DNA of 64,000 bases, taken from WHTK01 sp965197795 (GTDB lineage Bacteria; Chloroflexota; Dehalococcoidia; DSTF01; WHTK01). The DNA lies in the NCBI GenBank assembly GCA_965197795.1, contig OZ240228.1, positions 2,294,001 to 2,358,000 of the forward strand, in the 5' to 3' direction. Both the position numbers and the translations under genes were made by a program. This document shows positions 34,222 to 45,027 of this stretch, piece by piece. Position 1 is the stretch's first letter. Each line of letters begins with the position of its first letter. The notes beneath the pieces were generated by a model. That model was not told the DNA's origin and ran no database searches. It saw nothing but the letters and a program-made list of their open reading frames with translations.

Positions 34222-34995
34222 ATGTCAAAGCCTCCCGAACACGTTCGCGAAAATCGCGCCTTCTGGAACGAGCAAGCCGACCAGTGGATGGCGGGAGGGG
34301 AACGGAACTGGGCCGGAGAGCCTGGATGGGGATTTTGGAACGCCCCCGAAGGAGAGCTCGAGATGCTTCCTGTCGACATGGCAGGCATGCAAGCCATCGA
34401 GCTCGGCTGCGGCACCGGCTACGTGTCGGCGTGGATGGCAAGACGCGGCGCCAGCGTAGTGGGTATCGACGTCTCGGAGCGACAGCTCGCTACCGCGCGT
34501 CGTCTCGCCGAGCGAAACGCGGTCGAGCTCACCCTCGTCCACGGCAACGCCGAGACCGTCCCATACCCCGATGCCTCGTTCGACTTTGCCATCAGCGAGT
34601 ACGGTGCCGCTATCTGGTGCGACCCTTACGTCTGGATCCCGGAAGCGCACCGTCTGCTCCGCCCGGGCGGCGCGCTCACGTTTCTCGGCAACCATCCACT
34701 CACCCGTGTCTGCACGCCGCCCAGCGGCGCAAACTGCGACGAACGGCTTCACGCTCCCTATTTCGGCATGCACAAACAAGATTGGCGCTACGTAGAGATC
34801 GATCCGGGCGGGATCGATTTCAACCTCACCATCTCAGACTGGCTCCGGCTGTTCCGCCAGACCGGCTTCGAGGTAGTCGACTACCATGAGCTCCAGGCCC
34901 CTCCGGACATCACCGAGACACGCTTCTTTGTATCCGGAGAATGGGCCCAGCGCTGGCCTTCGGAGCAGGTGTGGAAGCTGCGCCGGAGCGGGTAA
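34222..34995 (+). CDS. Class I SAM-dependent methyltransferase
   Basis: 257 aa. Motif I is AIELGCGTGYVSAWMARRGA, followed by VVGIDVSERQLATARRLAER, then AETVPYPDASFDFAISEYGA and HRLLRPGGALTFLGNHPL. The substrate is unknown. The N-terminal part (VRENRAFWNEQADQWMAGGE) resembles UbiE/Methyltransf_11-type proteins. GAGAGGAT supplies the SD. Confidence 0.88.
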   Translation: MSKPPEHVRENRAFWNEQADQWMAGGERNWAGEPGWGFWNAPEGELEMLPVDMAGMQAIELGCGTGYVSAWMARRGASVVGIDVSERQLATARRLAERNAVELTLVHGNAETVPYPDASFDFAISEYGAAIWCDPYVWIPEAHRLLRPGGALTFLGNHPLTRVCTPPSGANCDERLHAPYFGMHKQDWRYVEIDPGGIDFNLTISDWLRLFRQTGFEVVDYHELQAPPDITETRFFVSGEWAQRWPSEQVWKLRRSG

Positions 34996-35342
34996 CCAAA
35001 GAGACCTAGCCCGCAGGTTCGGTCGCTTGGTATCAGAAGTGCAGCGAGAGGTCAAAGCGCGGTATTTGGTGACTGCGGCGGACCGGGTGTCCGTTGAGGA
35101 GGAGAACCAAAGCCATGTCGACCAGGACTGCGAAAGCGTGGAGTAGAGCCGGCGGGGCAAGTAAGTTGACTCTAATCCACTTCTGATCGAGCGATGCGCT
35201 GTTCGGCCCGCCACAGCCTGCGGCAGTAAACCATAGATCTGATCACCTGTCTACCCGCGTTTGTAAAAAAGGCGAACCGATTCGCGGCTCGTCGAACTCA
35301 AACGCCGCCCGATCCTCCGACCTCGCGCCGTATACTCCCAGC
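34996..35342 (+). other. Intergenic, no supported gene
   Basis: Short frames exist on both strands, but none has a recognisable domain, SD or codon pattern like the neighbours. The last bases hold the leaderless promoter of xseA. Confidence 0.4.
35331..35336 (+). promoter_or_regulatory. -10 box for leaderless xseA mRNA
   Basis: TATACT, then CCCAGC and the ATG at 35343 (6 nt). Confidence 0.55.
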
Positions 35343-36626
35343 ATGCAGGTCCTCTCCGTCGGCCAGGCCCTCGGCTACCTCCGCGAGCTCCTCGAGAGCA
35401 ACCTCGTCCTCGGTGACGTCTGGATCAGCGGCGAGGTCTCCGGCCCCCGCACCCAGCCCTCCGGACACACCTACTTCAGCCTCAAGGACGAAGACGCGCA
35501 GCTGCGCGGCGTCCTCTTCCGTTCCGACATGATGCGGGCGCCTCGCATCGCTGAGCATCTGGCGCAAGGCTCGCAGGTCATCGTCCACGGCCGCATCACC
35601 GTCTACGAAGCTCGCGGTGAACTGCAGGTCGTTGTCGACTTCGTTCAGCCGGAGGGTGTCGGGCTGCGTCACGCTCAGTTCGAGCTCCTGCGCCAGCAGC
35701 TGCAGGAGGAAGGCCTGTTCGCAGAGAGCCGCAAGCGGCCTCTGCCCGCCTTCCCACGACGCGTCGGCGTGGTCACCTCCCCGGCAGGCGCCGTGTTCCA
35801 CGACATCTGCAACGTCCTGCGCCGTCGCTGGCCCCTGAGCGAGGTGGTGCTCTCCCCGACGCCGGTCCAGGGACCCGACGCCGTCTTCGGCGTCGTCGGC
35901 GCCATCGAGCAGCTCAACGCCCAATCCGGCATCGACGTCATCATCGTCGCCCGCGGCGGCGGCTCCGTCGAAGAGCTCTGGACCTTCAACGAGGAGCCGG
36001 TCGCGCGCGCCGTCTTCGGTTCACTGATCCCGGTCGTTTCGGCAGTTGGCCACGAGATCGACTTCACGATCTGCGACGACGTCGCTGACCTGCGCGCGCC
36101 GACGCCGTCGGCCGCCGCCGAGCTTGTCGTCCCGGACCGGTATCAGGTTGCCTCGCAGCTCCAGGGCGCCATCGTCTTCGCCGTAGGCAACATGCAGCAG
36201 CGCCTTGACCGCGAGCGCTCCGGTGTCGAGGCCCTTCTGGCGCGCGCGGCCCGCGGCGGCACCGACGTCGACCGCCAGCGCCAGCGTCTCGACGACCTGG
36301 AGCGCCGCGTCCTGCGCGCCATTCAGTCAGCCCAACGCGAGCGCCACGACGCGATGGCCCGCTCCCGGGCCCAGCTCGTCGCGCTCGACCCGCAGGCGAC
36401 GCTCGACCGCGGCTACGCCGTCGTGCACAAGGGCGGCAGCGTCGTCAGTAGCATCGCGGACGTCGCTTCCGGCGACGGCCTGGTCATCAAGATCTCCGAC
36501 GGCGGCTTCCCGGCTCGCGTCGACGCTCCCGGCTCACGCCGCAGGCGCGGCTCCGGTGGCCGAGCGGCAACGAAAGCCAACGGTTCGAAGCCGTCGCAGG
36601 GCGTCCAGCCCGTCCTCTTCCCCTAG
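35343..36626 (+). CDS. xseA: Exodeoxyribonuclease VII large subunit
   Basis: 427 aa. Processive ssDNA exonuclease with XseB. The N-terminal OB fold has GDVWISGEVSGPRTQPSGHT, and the catalytic domain FPRRVGVVTSPAGAVFHDI, IIVARGGGSVEELWTFNEE and SAVGHEIDFTICDDVADLRA with PTPSAAAE. A long coiled-coil region and a basic C-terminal tail follow. It ends by overlapping otsB by 4 nt on the opposite strand. The small subunit gene is 10 kb away, unlike the usual xseA-xseB pair. Confidence 0.95.
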   Translation: MQVLSVGQALGYLRELLESNLVLGDVWISGEVSGPRTQPSGHTYFSLKDEDAQLRGVLFRSDMMRAPRIAEHLAQGSQVIVHGRITVYEARGELQVVVDFVQPEGVGLRHAQFELLRQQLQEEGLFAESRKRPLPAFPRRVGVVTSPAGAVFHDICNVLRRRWPLSEVVLSPTPVQGPDAVFGVVGAIEQLNAQSGIDVIIVARGGGSVEELWTFNEEPVARAVFGSLIPVVSAVGHEIDFTICDDVADLRAPTPSAAAELVVPDRYQVASQLQGAIVFAVGNMQQRLDRERSGVEALLARAARGGTDVDRQRQRLDDLERRVLRAIQSAQRERHDAMARSRAQLVALDPQATLDRGYAVVHKGGSVVSSIADVASGDGLVIKISDGGFPARVDAPGSRRRRGSGGRAATKANGSKPSQGVQPVLFP

Positions 36627-37402
36627 ACCGTAGCGAGGCGCTCCGCCAGCAACGCTAGGAACCGCTCGACTTCGTCCACGCCGCGCAGCTCGAAGTCGGC
36701 GCTCTCGCGCACCGCTTGCGGCGTCTCGGCATCCACCACCGCGATGCACAGCCCCGGCGTCCCAGCCTCGGTACGCCGTTTTCGCAGCTCGCGAAACGCC
36801 GCCGCGTCCGCCAGGTCGTCGCCCAGGAAGATCGTCCCGCGGATCTCGTGCTCCAGCAGGAGGCCGGTCAGCGCTGTGCCCTTGTCGGGCAGCGCGGACG
36901 GGGCCACTTCGATCACCAGCTTACCTTCCAGCAGCTTCGTCCCCGTCGCCAGCGCGATCGGCTGCAGCAGCTCCATCAACTCACTGCCGATGCGCTCTGA
37001 GTCCACGCAATTGCGATAATGCAGCGCGAAGCTCACCTGCTTGCGTTCCAGCTCAACGCAAGGTATCATCTTCAGCCTCGGCCCCACCTGCTGCAACGCC
37101 GGTTCCACCGCTTCGAAGCTCAGGCCTCGCGTCGAGTCCATGGCGTAGCTACCGACGTAAGTCAGTTCAGGCACGCCGACTATGCCGCGCGCGACGCTCT
37201 CCTCGCGCCCCGTGATCACCGCGACGAGGCCCAGCAATCCGGCGAGTCGCCTCAGGCTCTCTCGTGCTGTTTCTTCAACCGTCGCTTCCTCGGGCCGTGA
37301 GACGATGCGGCTCAGCGTCCCGTCGACGTCCGTAACCAGTGCCGAAGGCCACACGCCCAGCGTCCGCAGCGCCGCGTCGACGGCGTCATATACCTGGTTC
37401 AT
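36623..37402 (-). CDS. otsB: Trehalose-6-phosphate phosphatase
   Basis: 259 aa HAD-superfamily enzyme. Motif I is TDVDGTLSRIV, motif II VITGREE, motif III Lys in KLLEGKLVIEVAPSALPDKG, motif IV FLGDDLADAAAF. These positions fit trehalose-phosphatases that make trehalose from its 6-phosphate. No OtsA is present here, so it may use trehalose-6-phosphate made elsewhere, or another sugar phosphate. TAGGAT lies 7 nt before the ATG. Confidence 0.85.
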   Translation of the reverse strand: MNQVYDAVDAALRTLGVWPSALVTDVDGTLSRIVSRPEEATVEETARESLRRLAGLLGLVAVITGREESVARGIVGVPELTYVGSYAMDSTRGLSFEAVEPALQQVGPRLKMIPCVELERKQVSFALHYRNCVDSERIGSELMELLQPIALATGTKLLEGKLVIEVAPSALPDKGTALTGLLLEHEIRGTIFLGDDLADAAAFRELRKRRTEAGTPGLCIAVVDAETPQAVRESADFELRGVDEVERFLALLAERLATV

Positions 37403-37417
37403 CGCTTGAATCCTAGA

Positions 37418-37609
37418 CTAGTCAACCGGCGTCAGCACCAGCAGGATCGCGCCTCCCACCGAGCGCAGCCAGCGCGAAAAGCGGCAGTTCCAGAAGAATC
37501 GTCACAACGTTCCTCGCGCCACAGGCGCCTTCGGGACGCCCCGACGCACTGAGACGTCGCTCAGGCTGAAAGAGAGCGCGGCAAAGACGGCAACCAGAGC
37601 GCCCAGCAC
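37418..37609 (-). pseudogene. Remnant of an EamA/DMT-type permease
   Basis: From GTG 37609 the minus strand reads LGALVAVFAALSFSLSDVSV then RRGVPKAPVARGTL and a stop; a second frame continues VVTILLELPLFALAALGG; a third ends GGAILLVLTPVD. The first part looks like the start of a DMT-family exporter. Only about 60 codons remain, so this is a fragment even if one lost base is restored. Confidence 0.45.
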
Positions 37610-37646
37610 GGGTCAAGCACCCGTCGTACCCAACTGGCGCGATTGC

Positions 37647-37652
37647 TATACT
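37647..37652 (+). promoter_or_regulatory. -10 box for leaderless DRTGG-protein mRNA
   Basis: TATACT, CGCGCC and the ATG at 37659 (6 nt). Confidence 0.55.
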
Positions 37653-37658
37653 CGCGCC

Positions 37659-38558
37659 ATGCCAGGCGTGCAGATCGTCTCGAGCCAACCCTTCGCCGGA
37701 AGGAGCACCGTCGCCGTCGCCGTCGCGCGAGGACTGGCCGCCAACGACGCCAGGGTCCGGCTGGCCCGCCACGGTAAGGGTGACGCCGCCGAAGAAGACG
37801 CGCTCAACTTCACCGAGTGTCTCTTTGCTTCCGCAGCCGTCAGACCCGTCACCCGTATGCCTTCAACGGCGCGCGGAGAAACGCTGATCGTCGAGCTCGA
37901 AGGGGGCGCCGCGCCGGACTCGAAGCTACCCGGCCTTATCGCCATTCGAGGCGAGCCCACCGACGCCGACCGGGCGCTCGCGGCGTCTCTTGGCGATCGT
38001 CTGGTGGGATCGATCGCCGTCGCCGTGAACCCGGGTCGAATCGAAGACGTCGCCCGTTTGCTGACCAACGGCGACCTTCGTCCGCTGGCCCTGCTGCCCG
38101 AGGACCGCATTCTCGCGGCCCCCAGCGTCAGCGAGCTCGGCGCCACCCTCGGCGCCCGCGTCCTCTACGAGGGCGAGAACCAGCGCGAGGTCGTCGAGGA
38201 CGTGCTCATCGGCCCCGTCTTCGCTGACCCTGCCCGGCCGCTGTTCCAGCGTTTCGCCTCGAAGGCGATCCTCGCGCCGTTCAACAAGACGGACCTGCAT
38301 CTCGCTGCCATCGAGACCAACGCGGCCTGCCTCGTCATAACCGGCGGCCGCGAGCCGTCGCCCTACGTCATTGATCGCGCCAGCGGCGAAGCCACGACGA
38401 TCCTGCTCGCGGAGCAGGACACACCTGGCGCCGTGGCGGCCCTCGCCGAAGCCTGGTCGCAGACTCGCTTTCGCGGCGCCCGCAAGGCCGATGCCGCCTA
38501 TGCCCACCTCGAAGGCCGCCTCGACTTCACAACTCTCGCCCGCAAGATCGAGGGCTGA
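37659..38558 (+). CDS. P-loop-like protein with DRTGG domain
   Basis: 299 aa, related to the N-terminal part of long phosphotransacetylases (BioD-like domain plus DRTGG). The first strand-loop is IVSSQPFAGRSTVAVAVARG, where the usual GKS/T of a P-loop reads GRST, so nucleotide binding is doubtful. The DRTGG domain covers about 165-260: LYEGENQREVVEDVLIGPVF then KTDLHLAAIETNAACLVITG and GREPSPYVIDRA. No acetyltransferase domain follows. Probably a sensor or regulator; role not known. Confidence 0.7.
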   Translation: MPGVQIVSSQPFAGRSTVAVAVARGLAANDARVRLARHGKGDAAEEDALNFTECLFASAAVRPVTRMPSTARGETLIVELEGGAAPDSKLPGLIAIRGEPTDADRALAASLGDRLVGSIAVAVNPGRIEDVARLLTNGDLRPLALLPEDRILAAPSVSELGATLGARVLYEGENQREVVEDVLIGPVFADPARPLFQRFASKAILAPFNKTDLHLAAIETNAACLVITGGREPSPYVIDRASGEATTILLAEQDTPGAVAALAEAWSQTRFRGARKADAAYAHLEGRLDFTTLARKIEG

Positions 38559-38660
38559 GGCTTCACCGCCTCGAAGGCAGGCATTGCATCTCGGGGCGCC
38601 GTCCACATCGTGTCCTCGTGACGCCAGAACGCGTTGCCGAAATTCGAATCCACGTCTCGG

Positions 38661-38782
38661 CAGTTGTCATGCTGAGCCGTCGAAGCGAAGCATCAAAGCG
38701 CGCCGACTGACCGGTTTGGTGTCTCTGCCGAACCCGCTGCGTTTTGATCCTTCGCCTGCTGGCGCGCTCAGGATGACAACTG
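38661..38782. repeat. Imperfect inverted-repeat element, about 122 bp
   Basis: Outer arms CAGTTGTCATGCTGAGC and GCTCAGGATGACAACTG match at 16 of 17 positions when inverted; inner arms GAAGCGAAGCATCAAAGCG and CGTTTTGATCCTTCGC also pair. It lies in the 350-bp gap 38559-38908, where no gene is seen. The element resembles the one at 62448-62592. Confidence 0.75.
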
Positions 38783-38908
38783 CCTGAGAACAAGCTGGCG
38801 GACGTCGTGTTCGAGAACGTGGCCCTGGATCCGTGGCCGCAAGAGGACGGTCCGCCCAGACGCTTCTTACCGCCAGCCTTCGGGCCTGTTGACTGTTCCT
38901 TGTTGTCT

Positions 38909-39535
38909 CTAGCTCTGATCGGTTGAGGGCGGCGGCGCCGCTCCCTGCGCCAGCGGCGCCCGCTGCGGCGGCGCCTGACGCGGCCGCTGTTGCGGCCTCT
39001 GCTGCTGCTCGGGGCGCCGGCGCGGCGGCACGATCGTGTCGCCGTCGGCCGGGGGTTGCGCCACAGGCTGAGGCCGCGGCGGTATGCGATCGGCCGTGCA
39101 ATACGGACACGCCGTCCAGCTGGTGCGGACCGCCTTGCCGCAGTTGCGGCACGGCTCTCGCAGTATGGCCCGGCACCAGGGGCAGATCACGAACTCGTCC
39201 TCGATCGGCCGGCGGCAGCTCTGACACGCATTCGCAGCAAGCTGCAGCTCGTGCAGCATCGCTTCATTCTCGATCGATCGCTCGAACAGACCCTCCATCG
39301 TCCCGTGCGGCCGGATCACCAGGTAAACAAGCAGCCCCGGCACGTTGAATACGGCAACGAGGATGACCGCAATGATTTGAGACGTCTGGTCGTCGGTGCG
39401 GCCACGCACGTCGCGGTAGACCCAGACTACGGCGCTTAGCCACAGGACCAGCGCGTACGCCACCAGCACCAACCCAAGTAACCGCAGAGCCGATTCCAGG
39501 CTTCCGCCCGGCCAGCCAATGAGGAGATCTGTCAT
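38909..39535 (-). CDS. Membrane protein with double zinc ribbon
   Basis: 208 aa. Two membrane helices near the N-terminus (LLGLVLVAYALVLWLSAVVW and IIAVILVAVFNVPGLLVYLV), then a zinc module with CQSCRRPIEDEFVICPWC and CRNCGKAVRTSWTACPYC, the 'double zinc ribbon' arrangement. The last 45 residues are Pro/Gln/Arg-rich. ATG 39535 is chosen because earlier residues of the open frame are unlike a membrane protein start. Function unknown. Confidence 0.8.
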   Translation of the reverse strand: MTDLLIGWPGGSLESALRLLGLVLVAYALVLWLSAVVWVYRDVRGRTDDQTSQIIAVILVAVFNVPGLLVYLVIRPHGTMEGLFERSIENEAMLHELQLAANACQSCRRPIEDEFVICPWCRAILREPCRNCGKAVRTSWTACPYCTADRIPPRPQPVAQPPADGDTIVPPRRRPEQQQRPQQRPRQAPPQRAPLAQGAAPPPSTDQS

Positions 39536-39731
39536 GACAACATCCGTGTACAGTGTGGCGTTTTCAGGCCTTGATTGTAGCATGCAACCCATTACATAAA
39601 TCTCGCAGATGGGTCGTCACGCGGCTGCTAGAATGACGTGCAAATGAGTACACAAGTTCGCAGACGACCCCGCCGCTGCCATCAGGCTTTGCCTTACGAA
39701 TCGTGGTGGCGTCTCTCCGGCAGGCGATGCC

Positions 39732-42119
<2,388 letters not shown>

Positions 42120-42129
42120 GCAACAGCAC

Positions 42130-42645
42130 ATGCGGCTAGCTGGATACGACTATTCGGCCCCCGGGCCGTACTTCATCACCGTTTGCTCCCACCGCAGGGT
42201 CCCTTCTTTTGAAGACCCCGCGGTTGCCGAAGTAATCACCTGGGCATGGGACGAAATACCTTCCCATTTTCCCGAAGTAACCGTCGACGAGTTCGTCGTC
42301 ATGCCGAATCACGTCCACGGCGGCCTGTTCATCAACGATGCCATGTTCCCCGTAGGCGGCCAGCATGCTGGTCGCCTACGGGCACAGCCGCACCTAAGCG
42401 TCATCATGCGATCTTTCAAAGCTGCCCTCACGAGAGAGCTGCGCGTTCGAGATAACTGGGACAGCCGTCCACTCTGGCAGCCCGACTACTATGACCGCAT
42501 AATCCGCGACGAGCTGCAGCTGAATCGGGTTAGGGAGTACATCGCCCACAATCCTCTGGCATGGCAGCACGACCATGAGAATCCGGATGCTGTGCGCAGC
42601 TATGAGCACGTCAGGGATTGGGCTTGGCTTGAGGACCACACGTAA
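42130..42645 (+). mobile_element. REP-associated tyrosine transposase (IS200-like, RAYT)
   Basis: 171 aa Y1-type HUH single-strand transposase. The start YDYSAPGPYFITVCSHRR, the HUH motif in FVVMPNHVHGGLF, and the catalytic region WQPDYYDRIIRDE followed by REYIAHNPLAWQHD are typical of RAYTs (TnpA-REP). Residues about 76-86 (VGGQHAGRLRA) come from a palindrome inserted in frame. A near-identical palindrome follows the stop codon. There are no IS terminal repeats of a classical kind, as expected of domesticated RAYTs. Confidence 0.9.
42349..42382. repeat. REP-like palindrome inside the transposase gene
   Basis: 34 bp, CCCGTAGGCGGCCAGCAT followed by its inverted copy with one mismatch (GGTCGCC instead of GGCCGCC). 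It is in frame and adds about 11 residues. Confidence 0.85.
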
Positions 42646-42648
42646 GGG

Positions 42649-42676
42649 GTAGGCGGCCAGCATGCTGGCCGCCTAC
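42649..42676. repeat. REP-like palindrome after the transposase gene
   Basis: Perfect 28-bp palindrome, GTAGGCGGCCAGCA and its inverted copy, starting 3 nt past the TAA. It is the probable substrate of the adjacent transposase. Confidence 0.88.
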
Positions 42677-42731
42677 TACCCGAGGCTGCCTGGGACTACC
42701 GAGTTGCCACAGCTCTTAGACTAGCCGCGTC

Positions 42732-43507
42732 ATGACCTCGTCGCCGAACTTCGGCTCCGTCGCCGAAACTTACGCCCGCGTTCGCCCCGGCTATCCGCCT
42801 GCCGTCTTCGATGACCTCCTTGCCCTCACCGGTCTCGCGGACGGCGCATCCGTCCTCGAAATCGGAGCCGCCACCGGCCAGGCGACGCTGCCGCTGGCGC
42901 AGCGTGGCTACCGCGTTACGGCCATCGAACCCGACGAGGCGCTGGTCGCCCCGGCCCGCCGCGCTCTCGACGCGTACCCCAACGTCGAATTCCAAGTCTC
43001 GCGTTTCGAAGACTGGCCTCTTCAACCCCAGGCTTTCGACCTCGTCGTTTCAGCCACCGCTTTCCATTGGATCGACCCCGCGGTCCGCTACGCGAAGTCG
43101 GCCGCCGCCCTTGCTCGCGGCGGCGCCTTGGCGATCATCCACTCCTACCACGTCAAGGGAGGCACACAGGCCTTTTCGACGATGTCCAGTCCTGCTACGA
43201 GAGCCTCATGCCCCCGGACTCGCCGCCCAGGAAGCTGCTCGCCGCTGAAATGTTGGCGCCCGGCAGTGGCCCACTCGAAGCGAGCGGCCTCTTCATACCT
43301 GTCGATGACCGTCGCTACCTCTGGCAGCAGACGTACAGCACCGACATTTACAAGAAGCTCCTCAGCACCTATTCAGACCACATCGCGCTGCCCGACGACA
43401 CGCGAATCGCGCTGCTCGACTGCGTCGCCTCCCTCATCGACCGGCGCTACGACGACAACGTCACCAAGCAATACCTCACTGAGCTTGTAATCGCCCGCAA
43501 GCGTTAG
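42732..43507 (+). pseudogene. SAM-dependent methyltransferase, frameshifted
   Basis: The first frame has VLEIGAATGQATLPLAQRGY (motif I), AIEPDEALV, and ATAFHWIDPAVRY, a pattern of class I methyltransferases. After GGTQAF near 43173-43176 (TTTT) the frame changes. The other frame continues FDDVQSCYESLMPPDSP, and ends TKQYLTELVIARKR at TAG 43507. One missing T would restore a protein of about 258 aa. TAGACT lies 9 nt before the ATG. Confidence 0.8.
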
Positions 43508-43589
43508 CGATCACCCAGCGCAGACCTAGACGAAACGTGGATACGGCCCGGTATACTCGGCCAGTAACCGCAGCTAGAAAGAGCCCCGC

Positions 43590-43847
43590 ATGTCCCTCGA
43601 CTTTAAGGAGACTCAAATCGAAGAGATCGTCGTCTGGCGCGTCGTCGGCGTCGCCGCCGGCTGGCTGGCCAGCAAGATCATGGGCAGCCGGCGCGGCGTC
43701 ATCGAGTACGGCCTGCTCGGCATCGTCGGCGCAGTCGTCGGCGGCTTCCTGTTCTCCGCGCTCGACCTCGGCGGCTCCAGCAACATCCTCGGCCAGATCG
43801 TCATCGCCACCGTCGGCGCCGTCCTCGTCCTCGCAGTCGTCGGCTGA
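43590..43847 (+). CDS. GlsB/YeaQ/YmgE-family membrane protein
   Basis: 85 aa with three hydrophobic segments: VVGVAAGWLASKIMG, YGLLGIVGAVVGGFLFSALD and IVIATVGAVLVLAVVG. GWLA and the glycine-rich second helix are family marks. Proteins of this group are linked to stress responses in other bacteria; the mechanism is unknown. A TATACT box lies about 40 nt upstream of the start. Confidence 0.88.
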   Translation: MSLDFKETQIEEIVVWRVVGVAAGWLASKIMGSRRGVIEYGLLGIVGAVVGGFLFSALDLGGSSNILGQIVIATVGAVLVLAVVG

Positions 43848-43943
43848 CCAATTCTGAGGCGCCCCGTAGCGGAGGCCTGGCCGTAACGCGCGTATCGCTT
43901 CGGCCTCGGATTCGACCCGAACAAACCTAGGGGGAAACCTGAC

Positions 43944-44282
43944 ATGTTCGCAAACAAAAAGCCCTGGATCGCCGGTGCGGTTCTCGCCGGCGTCCTGGTC
44001 GCCGGCGGTGGAGGCATCGCCGTCGCCACCGGCGCCGTCGCTGACGACGACCAGCCCCTCACCGGCTCAACTTACGACCGGGCCGTTGCGGCCGCCCTCG
44101 AGCACACCGGCGGCGGCACGGTCACCGAGACCGAGGCCGGCGACGACGGAGCCGCGTACGGCGTCGAGGTCCTTCTGCCGGACGGCCGCCAGGTCGAGGT
44201 CAAGCTGGACGAGAACTTCAACGTGATCGGCCAGGAAGACGACGACGACGGCCCCAACGACAACGACAACGACGACGACTAA
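43944..44282 (+). CDS. Secreted PepSY-domain protein
   Basis: 112 aa. An N-terminal signal or anchor (PWIAGAVLAGVLVAGGGGIA) is followed by one PepSY domain: DRAVAAALEHTGGGTVTETE, YGVEVLLPDGRQVEVKLDEN. The tail is Asp/Asn-rich (EDDDDGPNDNDNDDD). PepSY domains often restrain proteases or sense the envelope. GGGGGAA precedes the ATG. Confidence 0.85.
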   Translation: MFANKKPWIAGAVLAGVLVAGGGGIAVATGAVADDDQPLTGSTYDRAVAAALEHTGGGTVTETEAGDDGAAYGVEVLLPDGRQVEVKLDENFNVIGQEDDDDGPNDNDNDDD

Positions 44283-44433
44283 CTCGGTTTGCGACGGCCC
44301 GCCGCTCAAGAGCGGGCTGCCGCAGACGGCCTGCAGGCACCTCATTGAGACACGCGCGCAAGCTGGCGAGTCTGCTCTATGCCGCAGAGGTCCCCAGCCA
44401 GGACCGTGAATGGCTGCGGGATTTCCGCAACCG

Positions 44434-45021
44434 CTAGAGTCCTAGCCTCGCCGCCATCAGCCGGATCGCCTCCGGGTACGCCTCGCGCTCCGCCTCCTGG
44501 ACGCGCGCCGCCAGCGTTTCCGGCGTGTCGTCAGATAGCACCGGCACCGTCTTCTGCACCAGTATCGGTCCGTGGTCGTATTCGTGGTCGGCGATGTGAA
44601 CCGTGCAGCCAGACTCGGTTTCGCCCGCCGCCAGCACCGCCTCGTGCACGTGATGGCCCCACATACCCTGTCCGCCGAATTTCGGCAGCAGCGCCCCGTG
44701 CGTGTTCAGCATTCGCCCTTCGTAGCGCTGCGAGAACACGTAACGTTGTGTGTAACCCGCCGCCGCGATCAGGTCGAACTCGTAAGGCTCGAGGACAGCC
44801 GTGATCGCCTCGCTGAACGCTTCCGGTGTCTCGTAGTCTCGTCGCCGCACTACATGCGTGTCGATGCCGGCCCCGCCCGCCCGTTCCAGCGCATACGCCG
44901 TCGAGTTGCTGCTGACGAGGACTTCGATGCTGGCGTCCAGGCTGCCGTCCGCGATGCGGTCGAGGAAGTTTTGCAGCGTGCTGCCAGCCCCCGAGACCAG
45001 TACGGCCAGGCGCACCGTCAT
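44434..45021 (-). CDS. purN: Phosphoribosylglycinamide formyltransferase
   Basis: 195 aa. Third step of purine synthesis using 10-formyl-THF. It starts RLAVLVSGAGSTLQNFLDRI and has the active-site region LNTHGALLPKFGGQGMWGHH and TVHIADHEYDHGPILVQ. In most PurN the segment reads NxHPxLLPxFxG; here Asn-Thr-His-Gly keeps the catalytic Asn/His. It follows the PHP gene after 6 nt. Confidence 0.92.
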   Translation of the reverse strand: MTVRLAVLVSGAGSTLQNFLDRIADGSLDASIEVLVSSNSTAYALERAGGAGIDTHVVRRRDYETPEAFSEAITAVLEPYEFDLIAAAGYTQRYVFSQRYEGRMLNTHGALLPKFGGQGMWGHHVHEAVLAAGETESGCTVHIADHEYDHGPILVQKTVPVLSDDTPETLAARVQEAEREAYPEAIRLMAARLGL

Positions 45022-45027
45022 GTCGCC

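Noticed and set aside
34834..35214. Open frames on both strands between the methyltransferase and xseA
   Set aside because: No recognisable domain, no SD, and they oppose or overlap real genes. Treated as intergenic.
37422..37772. 116-codon minus-strand frame antisense to the DRTGG gene
   Set aside because: Its first half is a shadow of the DRTGG gene. Only the end overlaps the transporter remnant, in a second phase.
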